Shown: in pieces, positions 1 through 32,030 of the stretch
How positions within the stretch are numbered: the stretch's first letter is position 1
How the letters are laid out: every line of letters begins with the position of its first letter
From: Chiridota heheva
Lineage: Eukaryota; Echinodermata; Holothuroidea; Apodida; Chiridotidae
DNA: 64,000 nucleotides
Reading direction: 5' to 3'
Assembly (NCBI GenBank): GCA_020152595.1
Contig: JAIGNY010003222.1
Coordinates: 346,501-410,500, forward strand
Position numbers and translations under genes: made by a program
The notes under the pieces: generated by a model
Seen by the model: only the letters and a program-made list of their open reading frames with translations
Told to the model about the DNA's origin: nothing
Databases searched by the model: none

Positions 1-174
1 TACATGGGGGATGTTTTTAGAGCTCATATTTATACTGAAAATCTATAAAAAAAAAATTCTTCCATGAATTTCATTTTTTTGCTGTTATAACTGCCAGAAC
101 CATCTATTTTTTCCAGCTCTGTATTGTTGCATCTGCACATGGAGTATTTTGATAACAATTATATCTTTCTGCAG

Positions 175-21071
<20,897 letters not shown>

Positions 21072-21099
21072 CAAAGTAATTGTTGGGTATCAGTGAACT

Positions 21100-21785
21100 T
21101 TTGACATCAGCAGATGTTTGAGATCAACAGACTTGAGATCAGCACACTATTGAGATCAGCAGACTTTTGAGATCAGCAGACGTTTGAAATAAGCAGAGTT
21201 TTGAGATCAGCAGACCTTTGAGATCAGCAGATGTTTGAGATCAGCAGACTTTCGAGATCAGCAGACTTTGAACATCAGCAGACATTTTAGATCAGCAGAC
21301 TTTTGAGATCAGCAGACGTTTGAAATAAGCAGAGTTTTGAGATCAGCAGACGTTTGAGATCAGCAGACGTTTGAAATTAGCAGTTATGAGATCAACATAC
21401 ATTTGAGATCAGCAGACTATTGAGATCAGCAGACGTTTGAGATTAGCAGACATTTGAGATCAGCAGACTTTGGAGATCAGCAGACTTTGGCGATCAGCAG
21501 ACTTTGTACATCAGCAGACTTTGTACATCAGCAGACATTTTAGATCAGCAGACGTTTGAAATTGGCAGAGTTTTGAGATCAGCAGACGTTTGAAATAAGC
21601 AGAGTTTCGAGATCAGCAGACGTTTGAGATCAGCAGACGTTTGAGATCAGCAGACGTTTGAGATTAGCAGACATTTGAGATCAGCAGACTTTGGAGATCA
21701 GCAGACTTTGGAGATCAGCAGACTTTGGAGATCAGCAGACTTTAGAGATCAGCAGACTTTGGAGATCAGCAGAGTTTTGAGATGA
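21100..21785 (+). repeat. Minisatellite, 17-bp unit, about 40 copies, in the presumed FBXO3 3' UTR
   Basis: The unit is GATCAGCAGACGTTTGA with CTTTG, CATTT and ATAAG variants. The array starts about 30 bp after the FBXO3-like stop codon, so it would be transcribed as 3' UTR if the transcript ends beyond it. The first AATAAA I see downstream is near 22229. Confidence 0.93.
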
Positions 21786-22614
21786 GCAGGTATTTCACTT
21801 CTGCTTGTGGTGAGCATTAACTCCTGTATCCTAGGTGCTATTTCATGCCGAGCAGAGCAACACTTCGAAGGAACACCTTGGAGTCCTGGCACACATGGAC
21901 GTGATTCCTGGGCTTGATGAAGGACGCTGATGCTGTTCTTTTCTTTCAACAAGACATTTTTATATCACCATTCTAACTACACACTGACAGGTAAATTGGA
22001 TATCTTCATAAACCTCCCACTAAAATGGTTTTTTTTTTGTATTAAAACTTCTTGTGATTGCAAGAAAGACTTTTGTTTCAAGCAAACAAAATTTAATATA
22101 TATGCAAATGAAAAATTGCTGATACATAGTGCTGAAAGCAAAATACTGAAGGAGCTTAATTGAAGGTCATGTTTTATGGTTGATGATGGGTATAATAAAT
22201 CATGTTTTTCTTACAGATCAAAACTGATAAATAAAATCACAATTCAAGAGTCCTGATTTTTCTTTTAAATGTTTTCCCCGCATATGGGGTAAATATACTT
22301 CTTTGTATCTTCCCTGCATACAGGGTAATTATCCTTCTTCTTTTTTTCGCTTTACATTTATTTGCTTAGCTCATATAACAATAAATAATGCAAATGCACA
22401 GCATTTTTTTGTGCAACAGATACTTTATAACATGCTAAAAAGTGAGGAACAAATTTCTTTCTAAAAATACCACTTATCATTCAAATAATCAAGATTATTC
22501 TGCAAGGATGCAGAGGACTTTATAAAGTTCCAAAATATTGTTCAAGTACATTTTTAACTTTTAATCATAGTGGGAATTTTATTTCTATACTTGGATTCAT
22601 AGGATATAATATTT
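21786..22614. other. Intergenic or 3' UTR stretch, no gene recognised
   Basis: AT-rich, with a possible polyadenylation hexamer AATAAA at about 22229 (inside AAATAAAATC). ORFs here are short and show no family similarity. Confidence 0.5.
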
Positions 22615-22858
22615 GGTAAGCAACAATAGTAAATTAAGAGTTTTATCGCAGCCAACACCAAATAAAATATTTATTTTTGACAGCGTCAAGTTAAAATTAA
22701 CCTTAACTTTGAACCATGTCTTAAAGTTCAGCCCAAACATTTCTTGCTATTATGCAATCACAGATAAGATGAATAGTGTCCTCCTTGCAGGAGTTTCGAA
22801 AGGAACAATGGTCATTGTCAAGCTTCTTGATTTGAAGTAACAAACCAGTAAAAAACTC
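22615..22858 (-). pseudogene. LINE C-terminal zinc-knuckle fragment (zf-RVT-like)
   Basis: On the minus strand the frame reads NDHCSFRNSCKEDTIHLICD, then CIIARNVWAEL and a stop. The spacing C...C...H...C and the IHL..DC...W pattern match the zf-RVT segment at the C-terminus of L1/Tx1-type ORF2 proteins. Short and isolated. Confidence 0.65.
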
Positions 22859-23390
22859 CACACCATCAAACCCCAAAACAGGACCAACACCCCTCTGCAC
22901 AGTCGCAACCTCAGGGAAGACATCATTGTCACCCGCATCCACCTCTCCTCTCTCACTCACTCCTATCTCTTTTCTGGCTCCCCTACCCCTCTGCCCCACT
23001 TGTAACACCGACCTCTCTGTCAAGCATTTCTTCGTAACCTGTCCCCTATACCAGAACTCCAAATCTCTTCTCTCCTCACTATCCTCAATCTCGGACCTTT
23101 TCGAAAACAATTCTTCATCAAACATCATCAACTTCCTCCGCAACAACCTCTTCCACCACATTTAACTTCTTCCTCCCCTCTCTTTCTATTCCTAACCTTA
23201 CATACACCTTTCTTTTCTCCCAAAGTTTTTTTTTCTTTCTGCTTTCCCCCCTTATCTCCCTTACAAACCTTTCATCTCCTCACTATCCTAACTCATACAC
23301 CATAATTTATTAACACCCTCTTGGCACATTTGACTCTGACTGTCGCGGTGCCGTTAAACATCAACAAACCTAACCAACCTTGATTTGAAG
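22859..23390 (+). pseudogene. LINE 3' fragment (C-terminal RNase-H-adjacent segment and 3' tail)
   Basis: Frames read DIIVTRIHLSSLTHSYLFSG, then (shifted) LPLCPTCNTDLSVKHFFVTC and INFLRNNLFHHI before a stop, then a non-coding tail ending TGCCGTTAAACATCAACAAA. This matches the (V.TRLRIGHT.LTHSYLL ... C..C...LTVKHIL..C ... FL....LF) C-terminus of non-LTR retrotransposons. A close relative lies on the minus strand at 62938-63480. Confidence 0.8.
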
Positions 23391-24058
23391 TAAAAATGAG
23401 TTACATGTGCATCCAAGAATTCTGTTTGTTACATCTAAACTGAAAGTACCTCAGCTTTATATCACTACTTGTAATAATGGTCTCCTATTTACATTCTCGC
23501 AATCATCGTGAGCTAAATTACCCTTTGTATTACTTCTTTGTACCTTGGTTTAGTTTCCAAGATATAGGATAAAGTCACTCATGCTGATTTCAACACATTT
23601 ATGTACCCTTTGTTGTACTATACAGAAATGCAGTTATTGATTTGACCATAGGCTGGAAACTCTTACAGCATCCCTTAGGGCCTCCCATGCCAGGAGAAAA
23701 AGCTTTCTGTGTAAAAAAGAAAACTTGTTTTTGAGAGTTGTGAAGAATTTTTTGAAGGAAGGAAAGGTTTTAACTTTGTAACCGATTGCAAGTGGCAGAC
23801 AAAGTTCATAGCAGCTCCCTGTCAAGATAGGAGGCCCTTTAATTTAAGATTAGTTGATATCTGAAGTTGTTTCTATTTGTACAAAAATAACCAAGTACGT
23901 GAAGGAACTCGATTGTCCGGAATTTGACATCCTTGCATGGCCATGTGACCCAGATCAAGGCTCAGACAAATTGGTGCTTTGCTAATAGAGGAACTAACTC
24001 CGATTTAACTACTCACTAAACACGATTTCAACGGTATTATGAAATGAAAATATGTGAC
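23391..24058. other. Intergenic stretch, nothing recognised
   Basis: No tandem repeat, no inverted-repeat element and no splice-framed conserved peptide seen. Confidence 0.55.
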
Positions 24059-24069
24059 ATATTATTTAT

Positions 24070-24570
24070 ATATATATATATTTATAAATATATATTATTA
24101 GTTTGGGCTTTTCTATGGGGTGACCATCAACCCTTCTTAGCATCTCATATTATTACATTATGTTATTCAAGAAAACATTCTCGGTTGGATTATAACTCTC
24201 CACTCTACAATACAGTTTTGTATAGTACAATGATATGGAATATAGTATAAATATATATTATTAGTTTGGGCTTTTCTATGGGGTGACCATTAACCCTTCT
24301 TAGCATGTCATATTGTTACGTTATGTTATTCAAGAAAACATTCTCGGTTGGATTATAACTGTCCATTTGACAATACAGAGTTTTGTATAGTACAATGATA
24401 TGGAATATAGTATAAATATATATCATTAGTTTGGGCTTTTTTATGGGGTGACCATCAACCCTTCTTAGCATGTCATATTGTTACGTTATATTATTCAAGA
24501 AAAAGTTCTCGGTTGGATTATTACTGTCCATTTGACAATGCAGAGTTTTGTATAGTACAATAATATGATA
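24070..24570 (+). repeat. Three tandem copies of a 168-bp unit
   Basis: Each copy begins ATATATTATTAGTTTGGGCT, followed by TTTCTATGGGGTGACCATCA, and ends near TATAGTACAATGATATGGAA. Copies start at about 24085, 24249 and 24417 and differ by a few percent, the last being truncated. Confidence 0.92.
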
Positions 24571-24737
24571 TAACTCATTTACATATTGGAGGTTAAAGAA
24601 AGACTAGACCCATATAAGTGAGAGTATTTTTTGGTAGGTTTTTTAAATACTGTTTTTAATTATTTTTTTATTTTGTTTTTAACCATCTTAAATTGGTTTA
24701 TAGTTCTCTACATCATTCAAAAGATTTACTGAAGATT

Positions 24738-25260
24738 TGAGTATCTGGGGAGGGAGGGGGCACTTCTATATGTGAGGTGAATATATGTATGTGTTTTGCA
24801 TAATTTTTGTAGTGTGGGCATCTTTTTTTATTATAAAAAAAAATTAATGTGTCTTTTCTCCATCATTTTCGTTAGTGCAGGTCCCAAAAAATTAGGTTTT
24901 ACTGTGTTAATTTTGTACTGCTGGACCACTTGTACAATATTTTCATTGAATACACATACTGCCGGTATTATAATGCACTTCTTTCATACTGCAGGTATCA
25001 AAATTGTATAATTTCATACTGCAGTTACAAAACATATGTCATACTGCAGCAGGGCAGTAATTCTTATCTTGAAAAGGAAGGGGGAGGCCATGGCCTCATC
25101 CAAAATGTTAGAGAGGGGCAATAGGCAAATTTCTCCCAAAATGTGCTCATTTTAAAAATTCTGCTGAAAGGCAGGGGGACATTCCCCCCAGTACTGCGGG
25201 TATGTTTTTTGATTGGTGGGCTGCACTCCCCTACCATGTTTAGTATGAAGTACCCCCCCC
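24738..25260 (+). mobile_element. Dispersed repeat B, copy 2
   Basis: Shares GGGAGGGGGCACTTCTATAT, the segment TTAGGTTTTACTGTGTTAAT with TTTGTACTGCTGG, the ACTTCTTTCATACTGCAGG block and GGGCTGCAC with copy 1 (4335-5060), and lacks the (TA)n and GC-rich arrays of that copy. An extra segment lies at 25045-25190. Confidence 0.65.
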
Positions 25261-25705
25261 CCCCTCCCCCCGCCGATTCAGTCCCTACAAAAATTGTGTT
25301 CTTGCTTTTGGGTCTAGTGCACCTTTAAACTTGTTATTGGCAGACTTTCACAAATGCCTTTCAGAAACCCTTTCTCTGTGACATCATCACCTTGCAAAGT
25401 TCACTCTTTGAACTCTGGAAGATGTGGTGGGTGTAGCAAGAAGTTACCATTGGCAAAGGTCGGAGATTTTCGATTCTGCGTCTGTGTGTCAAGGAATAGA
25501 TACCATTTCAAGCATATGGTGAATGGTATTTACTTTGTGAATTGTTGTTAAAAGGTCTAGTGACATGCAGCAGTTTACATATGTGAAACAACATTAATTT
25601 CAGAGTAAAATGCCCTTTATTGTACATGCCGAAAAGTTTCTCTTTAAGCCTACCTGCACCTGACACCAGAGGTAATCCTGAAAGCTCAGGTATGACAATT
25701 ATGTA
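25261..25705. other. Intergenic stretch, C-rich tract then unique sequence
   Basis: A run of C residues at 25249-25270 followed by unremarkable sequence. An ORF at 25354-25551 has several cysteines (RCGGCSKK, CVCVSRN) but no recognised domain or splice context. Confidence 0.45.
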
Positions 25706-26054
25706 TTAACCCTTACTCTACCATACGGCAATATTATCACCGTTTTGGGTGCCCCATCTTTGACCCTGCCTCCCAAGTGCGTTTTCAAAAAAGTGCTGGT
25801 AAAGGTTCATCAACCCGTGACGACAAGTGTGCTAATTAAAAAATACATGCAGCACAGTCCCGGTGGGCGGCCCACTGGGTCACTAAAGCGGAACGACCAG
25901 ACTCTGCCGCTCGGAAGACAAAGGACTTCAATAATCAGCCTGTGCTTAACCCTTACTCTACCACGCGGCGATATTATCGCCGTTTTGGGTGCCCCATCTT
26001 TGACCCCGCCTCCCAAGCGCGTTTTCCAAAAAGTGCGGGTAGAGTAAGGGTTAA
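25706..26054. mobile_element. piggyBac-like non-autonomous element with internal duplication, TTAA flanks
   Basis: TTAA (25946-25949) is followed by CCCTTACTCTACC, and GGTAGAGTAAGGG (26038-26050) is followed by TTAA (26051-26054): perfect 13-bp inverted repeats starting CCC between TTAA sites, the hallmark of piggyBac-type insertions. A second left end (TTAACCCTTACTCTACC at 25706-25722) and about 100 bp of the same internal sequence (GTGCCCCATCTTTGACC) precede it, giving either a 349-bp element with an internal duplication or two nested insertions. A palindromic GGCGATATTATCGCC lies inside the inner copy. Confidence 0.82.
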
Positions 26055-26995
26055 TGTTCCGTTGTAAAATTTGAAGCAATAAAGCTGAAGTTGCTTTTAG
26101 ATGTCACTAGTTCTTTAATAAGGAACCAGTTGTTGCAGAAATTGAACATGTAGTTTAACCTCTTCTATCATCCTGAGTTCTCCTCGGATAATCAGGATAA
26201 ATGGAACATCTGTTTGATAGAAGAATTGAATTGCTTTTAGATGCAAATTGGCCGAGAAGAAAACTTGCTTTACGGAAGACTGTTTTTAATCCTATTATTT
26301 GTTTACTTCGCTCATATGGAAAATGTAATTATAAAAAGCCTTTGGCATATGTAGGTGAGCAGGTGATGGTTAGATGTTTAAGTTGATTGCAATTCACCAT
26401 TAATTCTTTCAAAGTAACTTTTCAATCACACTAAGTGTAGCCGCCTTTAGCAGAGTTTTTTTCTTTTCTTAATCAAGCCCTGTAAATTCTGTGATCTGTA
26501 TCATAAGATCCATCATTTTGAGAGGATATTTTAGTCATTTGAATTTCTAATGATGAATTAATTATAACTTGAATAGAAAACTTTCAATGGTAATATTACA
26601 TTGAGACTGTCTGTTTCAGATGTATAATAATGATTTGAAGTTCAATTACCTCTATTTTTGTCATTTATATTGTAATTCTGAATATCATACTCTTGACTGT
26701 GCAGTGAAATTGAATTCCAAATCATAATTATCCCATTGCCAAGAGAGCCTTCAGGGTGTTGCAATGTAAGACTGAATGGAAAGAGCAGTTATGTTTATTA
26801 CTTGCAAAAGTGTTGGTATTTTATTCTGTTTATGTTAAATTTGTGATACAATAAGTTGTCTTTGCATAACAGAAGTCAAACAAATTGAATCCTTGCCTCA
26901 AAATTTTTTGAAATTAAGTGTTTTGGGTATGAAAAGAAATTTAAACAATAAGTGGAATGTTGGGTAGAAGATGATAAGTAGATGGAGGAATTGGG
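26055..26995. other. Intergenic stretch, nothing recognised
   Basis: AT-rich unique sequence. A short ORF at 26201-26386 has no recognised family and no paired splice sites. Confidence 0.5.
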
Positions 26996-26999
26996 ATTA

Positions 27000-29090
27000 A
27001 GGTGGGACAGGGTTGAATTGTCGTGTGACAGGGTGTGATGGCATGTTGGTATGTGTGATGGCATGTTGGTATGTGTGATGGTATGTGTGATGGCATGTTG
27101 GTATGTGTGATGGCATGTTGGTATGTGTGATGGCATGTTGGGTCGGCATGTGTGACAGGGTGTGATGGCATGTTGGTGAGTTGGCATGTGTGATGGCATG
27201 TTGGTGGGTTGGCATGTGTGATGGTGGGTTGGCATGTGTGATGGTGGGTTGGCATGTGTGATGGTGGGTTGGCATGTGTGATGGTGGGTTGGCATGTTGG
27301 TGGGTTGGCATGTGTGATGGTGGGTTGGCATGTGTGATGGTGGGTTGGCATGTGATGGTGGGTTGGCATGTGTGATGGTGGGTTGGCATGTGTGATGGTG
27401 GGTTGGCATGTGTGATGGTGGGTTGGCATGTGTGATGGTGGGTTGGCATGTGTGATGGTGGGTTGGCATGTGTGATGGTGGGTTGGCATGTGTGATGGTG
27501 GGTTGGCATGTGTGATGGTGGGTTGGCATGTGTGATGGTGGGTTGGCATGTGTGATGGTGGGTTGGCATGTGTGATGGTGGGTTGGCATGTGTGATGGTG
27601 GGTTGGCATGTGTGATGGTGGGTTGGCATGTGTGATGGTGGGTTGGCATGTGTGATGGTGGGTTGGCATGTGTGATGGTGGGTTGGCATGTGTGATGGTG
27701 GGTTGGCATGTGTGATGGTGGGTTGGCATGTGTGATGGTGGGTTGGCATGTGTGATGGTGGCTTGGCATGTGTGATGGTGGCTTGGCATGTGTGATGGTG
27801 GCTTGGCATGTGTGATGGTGGTGCATGTGTGATGGTGGCTTGGCATGTGATGGTGGCTTGGCATGTGTGATGGTGGCTTGGCATGTGTGATGGTGGCTTG
27901 GCATGTGTGATGGTGGGTTGGCATGTGTGATGGTGGGTTGGCATGTGTGATGGTGGGTTGGCATGTGTGATGGTGGCTTGGCATGTGTGATGGTGGGTTG
28001 GCATGTGTGATGGTGGGTTGGCATGTGTGATGGTGGGTTGGCATGTGATGGTGGGTTGGCATGTGTGATGGTGGGTTGGCATGTGTGATGGTGGGTTGGC
28101 ATGTGTGATGGTGGGTTGGCATGTGTGATGGTGGGTTGGCATGTGTGATGGTGGCTTGGCAAGTGTGATGGTGGCTTGGCATGTGTGATGGTGGCTTGGC
28201 ATGTGTGATGGTGGCTTGGCATGTGTGATGGTGGCTTGGCATGTGTGATGGTGGCTTGGCATGTGTGATGGTGGCTTGGCATGTGTGATGGTGGCTTGGC
28301 ATGTGTGATGGTGGCTTGGCATGTGTGATGGTGGCTTGGCATGTGTGATGGTGGCTTGGCATGTGTGATGGTGGCTTGGCATGTGTGATGGTGGCTTGGC
28401 ATGTGATGGTGGCTTGGCATGTGTGATGGTGGCTTGGCATGTGTGATGGTGGCTTGGCATGTGTGATGGTGGCTTGGCAAGTGTGATGGTGGCTTGGCAT
28501 GTGTGATGGTGGCTTGGCATGTGTGATGGTGGGTTGGCATGTGTGATGGTGGCTTGGCATGTGTGATGGTGGCTTGGCATGTGTGATGGTGGCTTGGCAT
28601 GTGTGACAGGGTGGCTTGGCATGTGTGACAGGGTGGCTTGGCATGTGTGACAGGGTGGCTTGGCATGTGTGACAGGGTGGCTTGGCATGTGTGACAGGGT
28701 GGCTTGGCATGTGTGACAGGGTGGCTTGGCATGTGTGACAGGGTGGCTTGGCATGTGTGACAGGGTGGCTTGGCATGTGTGACAGGGTGGCTTGGCATGT
28801 GTGACAGGGTGGCTTGGCATGTGTGACAGGGTGGCTTGGCATGTGTGACAGGGTGGGTTGGCATGTGTGACAGGGTGGGTTGGCATGTGTGACAGGGTGG
28901 GTTGGCATGTGTGACAGGGTGGGTTGGCATGTGGGACAGGGTGGACTGGCATGTGGGACAGGGTGGACTGGCATGTGGGACAGGGTGGACTGGCATGTGG
29001 GACAGGGTGGGCTGGCATGTGGGACAGGGTGGGCAGGCATGTGGGACAGGGTGGGCTGGCATGTGGGACAGGGTGAGCTGGCATTTGGGT
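27000..29090 (+). repeat. Minisatellite, 20/22-bp units in sequence blocks, about 100 copies
   Basis: The basic unit is GTGTGATGGTGGGTTGGCAT (20 bp). Blocks alternate between GGGTTGG and GGCTTGG forms (27180-27760, 27760-27910, 27910-28150, 28150-28600), then change to 22-bp units carrying GACAGGGTGG (28600-28930) and GTGGGACAGGGTGGACTGGC (28930-29080). The + strand is rich in G and T and very poor in C. The minus-strand unit lacks stop codons in all frames, which explains three overlapping ORFs of about 700 codons. Confidence 0.97.
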
Positions 29091-29604
29091 AATGTAGTGG
29101 AGTGTCTAGATTTTATTGGTAATGGCATGTGGGTCATTTAGTGGAATGACAAATCTGGATTTCAGGTGTGATTGTAGTTAGTACACAGGGCATGGGATAG
29201 CATTTGAGACGAGAGGTTGGGATGGCATATGGGACAGGCTGGAAGACCTGTACATTATCAGTGGTGAGAGGATTTGTCTCGTTTGCATATACCTCTCACA
29301 GTGCGCTCATGTATTCTATATGCTAGCTTTGAATAGTCGCGTATGCTGTCCTTTTAACCGTTCTAGTTTATTCGCCTGTTTCAGATAGCTATTTGCATGA
29401 AAGAATAATGGCCAAATTTTAAAACTCATTCAGGTTATGGTCCATGAATGCTACTATGGTGGAGAATATTCCAATGCTTACATAAGAAATGGAGACCTTG
29501 TTAATGGATGTGTAGCTAGTTATGTAAGGGTATGTTCCTCACAATATTCTGATGATTTTTTAAATATCGTGTAAATCAGTGCTCTCATACCATTTAGCTT
29601 TTTC
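29091..29604. other. Intergenic stretch with one weak exon-like segment
   Basis: At 29434-29529 an open segment (GEYSNAYIRNGDLVNGCV) is bordered by ATTCAG and GTATGT. It has no recognised family and no partner exons, so it is not called. Confidence 0.35.
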
Positions 29605-29930
29605 TGGTGTTAGCTCCAATCTTGGACAAAATTGTCGCACTTTTCACCTACTCACATCTCAGTGTTGGGTGAAACATGGAATGATCTTCTTAACTCCAAC
29701 ATTGAGACGTGGTACAAAGGGGTTAAGAACGTGACAACTACTTTTGTCCAAAAATGATTTTGGACTAAATTGTTATCGCACTTCTCAACCTTCTACCCCA
29801 TATCAATGTTGGATGAAACGAAAGTGCCCTGGGATGGTCATCTTGGACTCCAACATTTGAGACGGGGTTCAAGGGGGCTTGAGAATGTAAGATCGTGACA
29901 ACTAATTGTGTCCCAAGATTGTAGCTCTGC
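29605..29930. mobile_element. Two tandem foldback elements
   Basis: Copy 1 (about 29615-29752) starts AATCTTGGACAAAATTGTCG and ends TGACAACTACTTTTGTCCAA, the ends being imperfect reverse complements converging on CAGTGTTGG/CCAACATTGAG. Copy 2 (about 29753-29925) has the same plan (TTTTGGACTAAATTGTTATC ... GTGACAACTAATTGTGTCCC). Both would form long imperfect hairpins; there is no ORF. Confidence 0.7.
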
Positions 29931-30385
29931 CAAGTAGTTATATATGATGCCTGGGATCAAGGTGCGCCCCTTGGAATCCACCAGGCTAGCAGTTGTTCAA
30001 GAAGGCTTTTTTTCCCTTCAAATTAGGTGTCATGTTAATTTTCAAAACTTCCCTTTAACAGCCAATTTTGCGTAGTTCCAAATGACGAAATACACACAAT
30101 GTATACAGCGCATAGCTTTGCGATTACAGATTTTGTCCATGGTACGTCACAAAAACTTACGACTCAATTTGTCTTTCAAATTTCAACGTTCAAAATATGC
30201 TGGATGGTCTCACATTCTGAGAAAGTTTTGAAGAAAAAAATGTTTCATGTCAGTTTTTATGAAAGGTATTTATAACAATTAATGAAAAGTTGTTGCTACA
30301 TTTCCATAGACCTTTAACTGATTACAAAACTGCATATTTTCTTCAACAACGAATTAAAATTTTAAACGAATTTGGTCTAATTTTT
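29931..30385. other. Intergenic stretch, nothing recognised
   Basis: AT-rich; no tandem or coding signal seen. Confidence 0.5.
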
Positions 30386-30868
30386 AAGTCTATGGACAGG
30401 TACAAAAGTTCAACCAAAAAGAGCATTGGATTCTTTCTTTATAATAATTTTTGAATTTTTAAAATAGCAGTAAATCAAAGAGTTTAATATATTGAAAATA
30501 TGCTCTTTTTTTTTTTTCTTCTTAATTTCAGACCTTGAAAATTTTCAAGATGGTGAAGGATCAAATCTTTATTAGACTTATCTTTCCTTTTTTGAGAGAG
30601 AAATTGCAGAAGATTAAAAAAAACCTAATAGATTTACATATAAAAGATGAAAAAAACAATAGATTTACATATGAAAATAGAGACTGTCCCTTTCTTACAT
30701 CACAAGAGTAACACAAAAAAATTGCACAATTTGCACAAAATCTCAAAAAGCTATAAATTAGCTGTTTTTGAAACCAATTTTGATGAAATTTGTTGCCTTC
30801 TTTGTTTGTTAGTGGATTATAAATCAATTTAGCTAATGTGGCCTCTACCTCTCTCCATACAGCTGTTA
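30386..30868. mobile_element. TIR element C, copy 1 (diverged)
   Basis: Co-linear with 33003-33549: CTATGGACAGGTACAAAAGT at the left, CAGACCTTGAAAATTTTCAA, AGAGTAACACAAAAAAATTG and TTTAGCTAATGTGGCCTCTA at the right. Ends are eroded relative to copy 2. Confidence 0.7.
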
Positions 30869-31552
30869 ACCCATTTTTTACTGCAAGCCTAGTATTTTTC
30901 ATTATGACTGTTCATCATTTTGGCCTCTTGGTATTTTGGATTGCAGTATGTGATCTAGTTTGTTCACCATCATATCCATCTTTTATAACAAAGGCTGAAA
31001 GAACTATTTCACTCTTTAATCATGTTTGTGAGTTTAAACATTCCAAAAAGTTTTTCTAAACAGCTTTTTGTACCTGACACCGGACTTTTCATATAAAAGG
31101 TCCGGTATAATGATACCCCAACCGGACTCCCGGTATCACCAGCTTGTTCACACTCGGAACAAATAACCTCTCTGTTATCATTAAGACCTGTTCTGTATGT
31201 AACTTCCAGTGATGAAGACCATACACAGTCACATATATAAAAAGTGCACCCAAGCAGAAGTGAGGACAATGAACAGGAGATTAGATTGCATGCTGAAAGT
31301 GCACAAGTTAAATGAGCAAGGATGATGGAATTGGGTTACATACTGGTCTTGTGCAGTGTAGTGTGAAATTGACAGTCTGGATGCTTCAGGCAATTTTGAC
31401 CAATTCTCTGATAAAGAGGAATTTCTTCATGAATGTTTTATAATAAGCTGTTTTATCCAAATCTAATTAATCTACATGTGGGTAATGTTACATACACATT
31501 ACGAGCCAAAGGATTGTTAAGAAATTGAAGTTGTAACACATACACATTTAGA
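30869..31552. other. Intergenic stretch with a short GC-rich hairpin
   Basis: At 31081-31106, CCGGACTTTT and AAAAGGTCCGG pair around CATAT, a strong small hairpin of unknown role. No gene recognised. Confidence 0.45.
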
Positions 31553-32030
31553 CCAACATGGTCACTTTAAAGGATTAGTGGTCAAACAATTTTATCGTAT
31601 GTGACAGAGGTCTTAAAAAGAAACAAAATATTGAAGAAAGCATTCAAAATCTTATTTCGTTAGTTAGATATTTAAAGATTAGTTCAGTGGTCAAGCATGT
31701 TTATCTTATATGAAAGAGGACTTCAAAAAAAAAAAAAAAAAAAATGGTGATGAAAGCATTGTAAAATCTGATTTTGTTAAAGAGATATTTAAAGGATTAG
31801 ATTGTGGTCAAGCAAGTTTATTGTATGTGAAAGATTTGTATTCAAAAGATATTGTATTCAAAAAAAACAAAATAGTGAAGAAAGTGTTCAAAAATCTTAT
31901 TCCGTTAAGGAGATATTCAGCTCTTAAGGGTCTTATCTGTGTAGAAATGACTTATAGAAACTTTACTATGGAAATTATCTTTCTTTCAGTCCTCTACCAT
32001 ATATCAGGGAGCAATTTGTTGTAAAAATTT
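31553..32030. mobile_element. MITE family A, rearranged copy with three left ends
   Basis: Left-end motifs (AAAGGATTAG / AAAGATTAGTTCAGTGGTCA / AAAGGATTAGATTGTGGTCA) recur at about 31570, 31675 and 31790, each followed by the ACAAAATRKTGAAGAAAG motif, then one shared internal region (TCTTATTCCGTTAAGGAGAT, TATCTGTGTAGAAATGACTT). No right end is seen. Confidence 0.72.

Noticed and set aside
22721..23161. 146-codon minus-strand ORF
   Set aside because: Only its last part is real similarity (zinc-knuckle LINE fragment); the rest is antisense to the + strand LINE fragment at 22859-23390.
26876..29137. Minus-strand ORFs of 753, 699 and 695 codons (His/Pro/Thr-rich)
   Set aside because: All three frames are open over the same 20/22-bp array because the unit lacks stop codons; there is no start context, no splice support and no non-repetitive domain.
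29434..29529. Possible exon (GEYSNAYIRNGDLVNGCV) between ATTCAG and GTATGT
   Set aside because: No family similarity recognised, no partner exons and no fit to FBXO3 or EEF1D; splice-like motifs occur by chance at this length.
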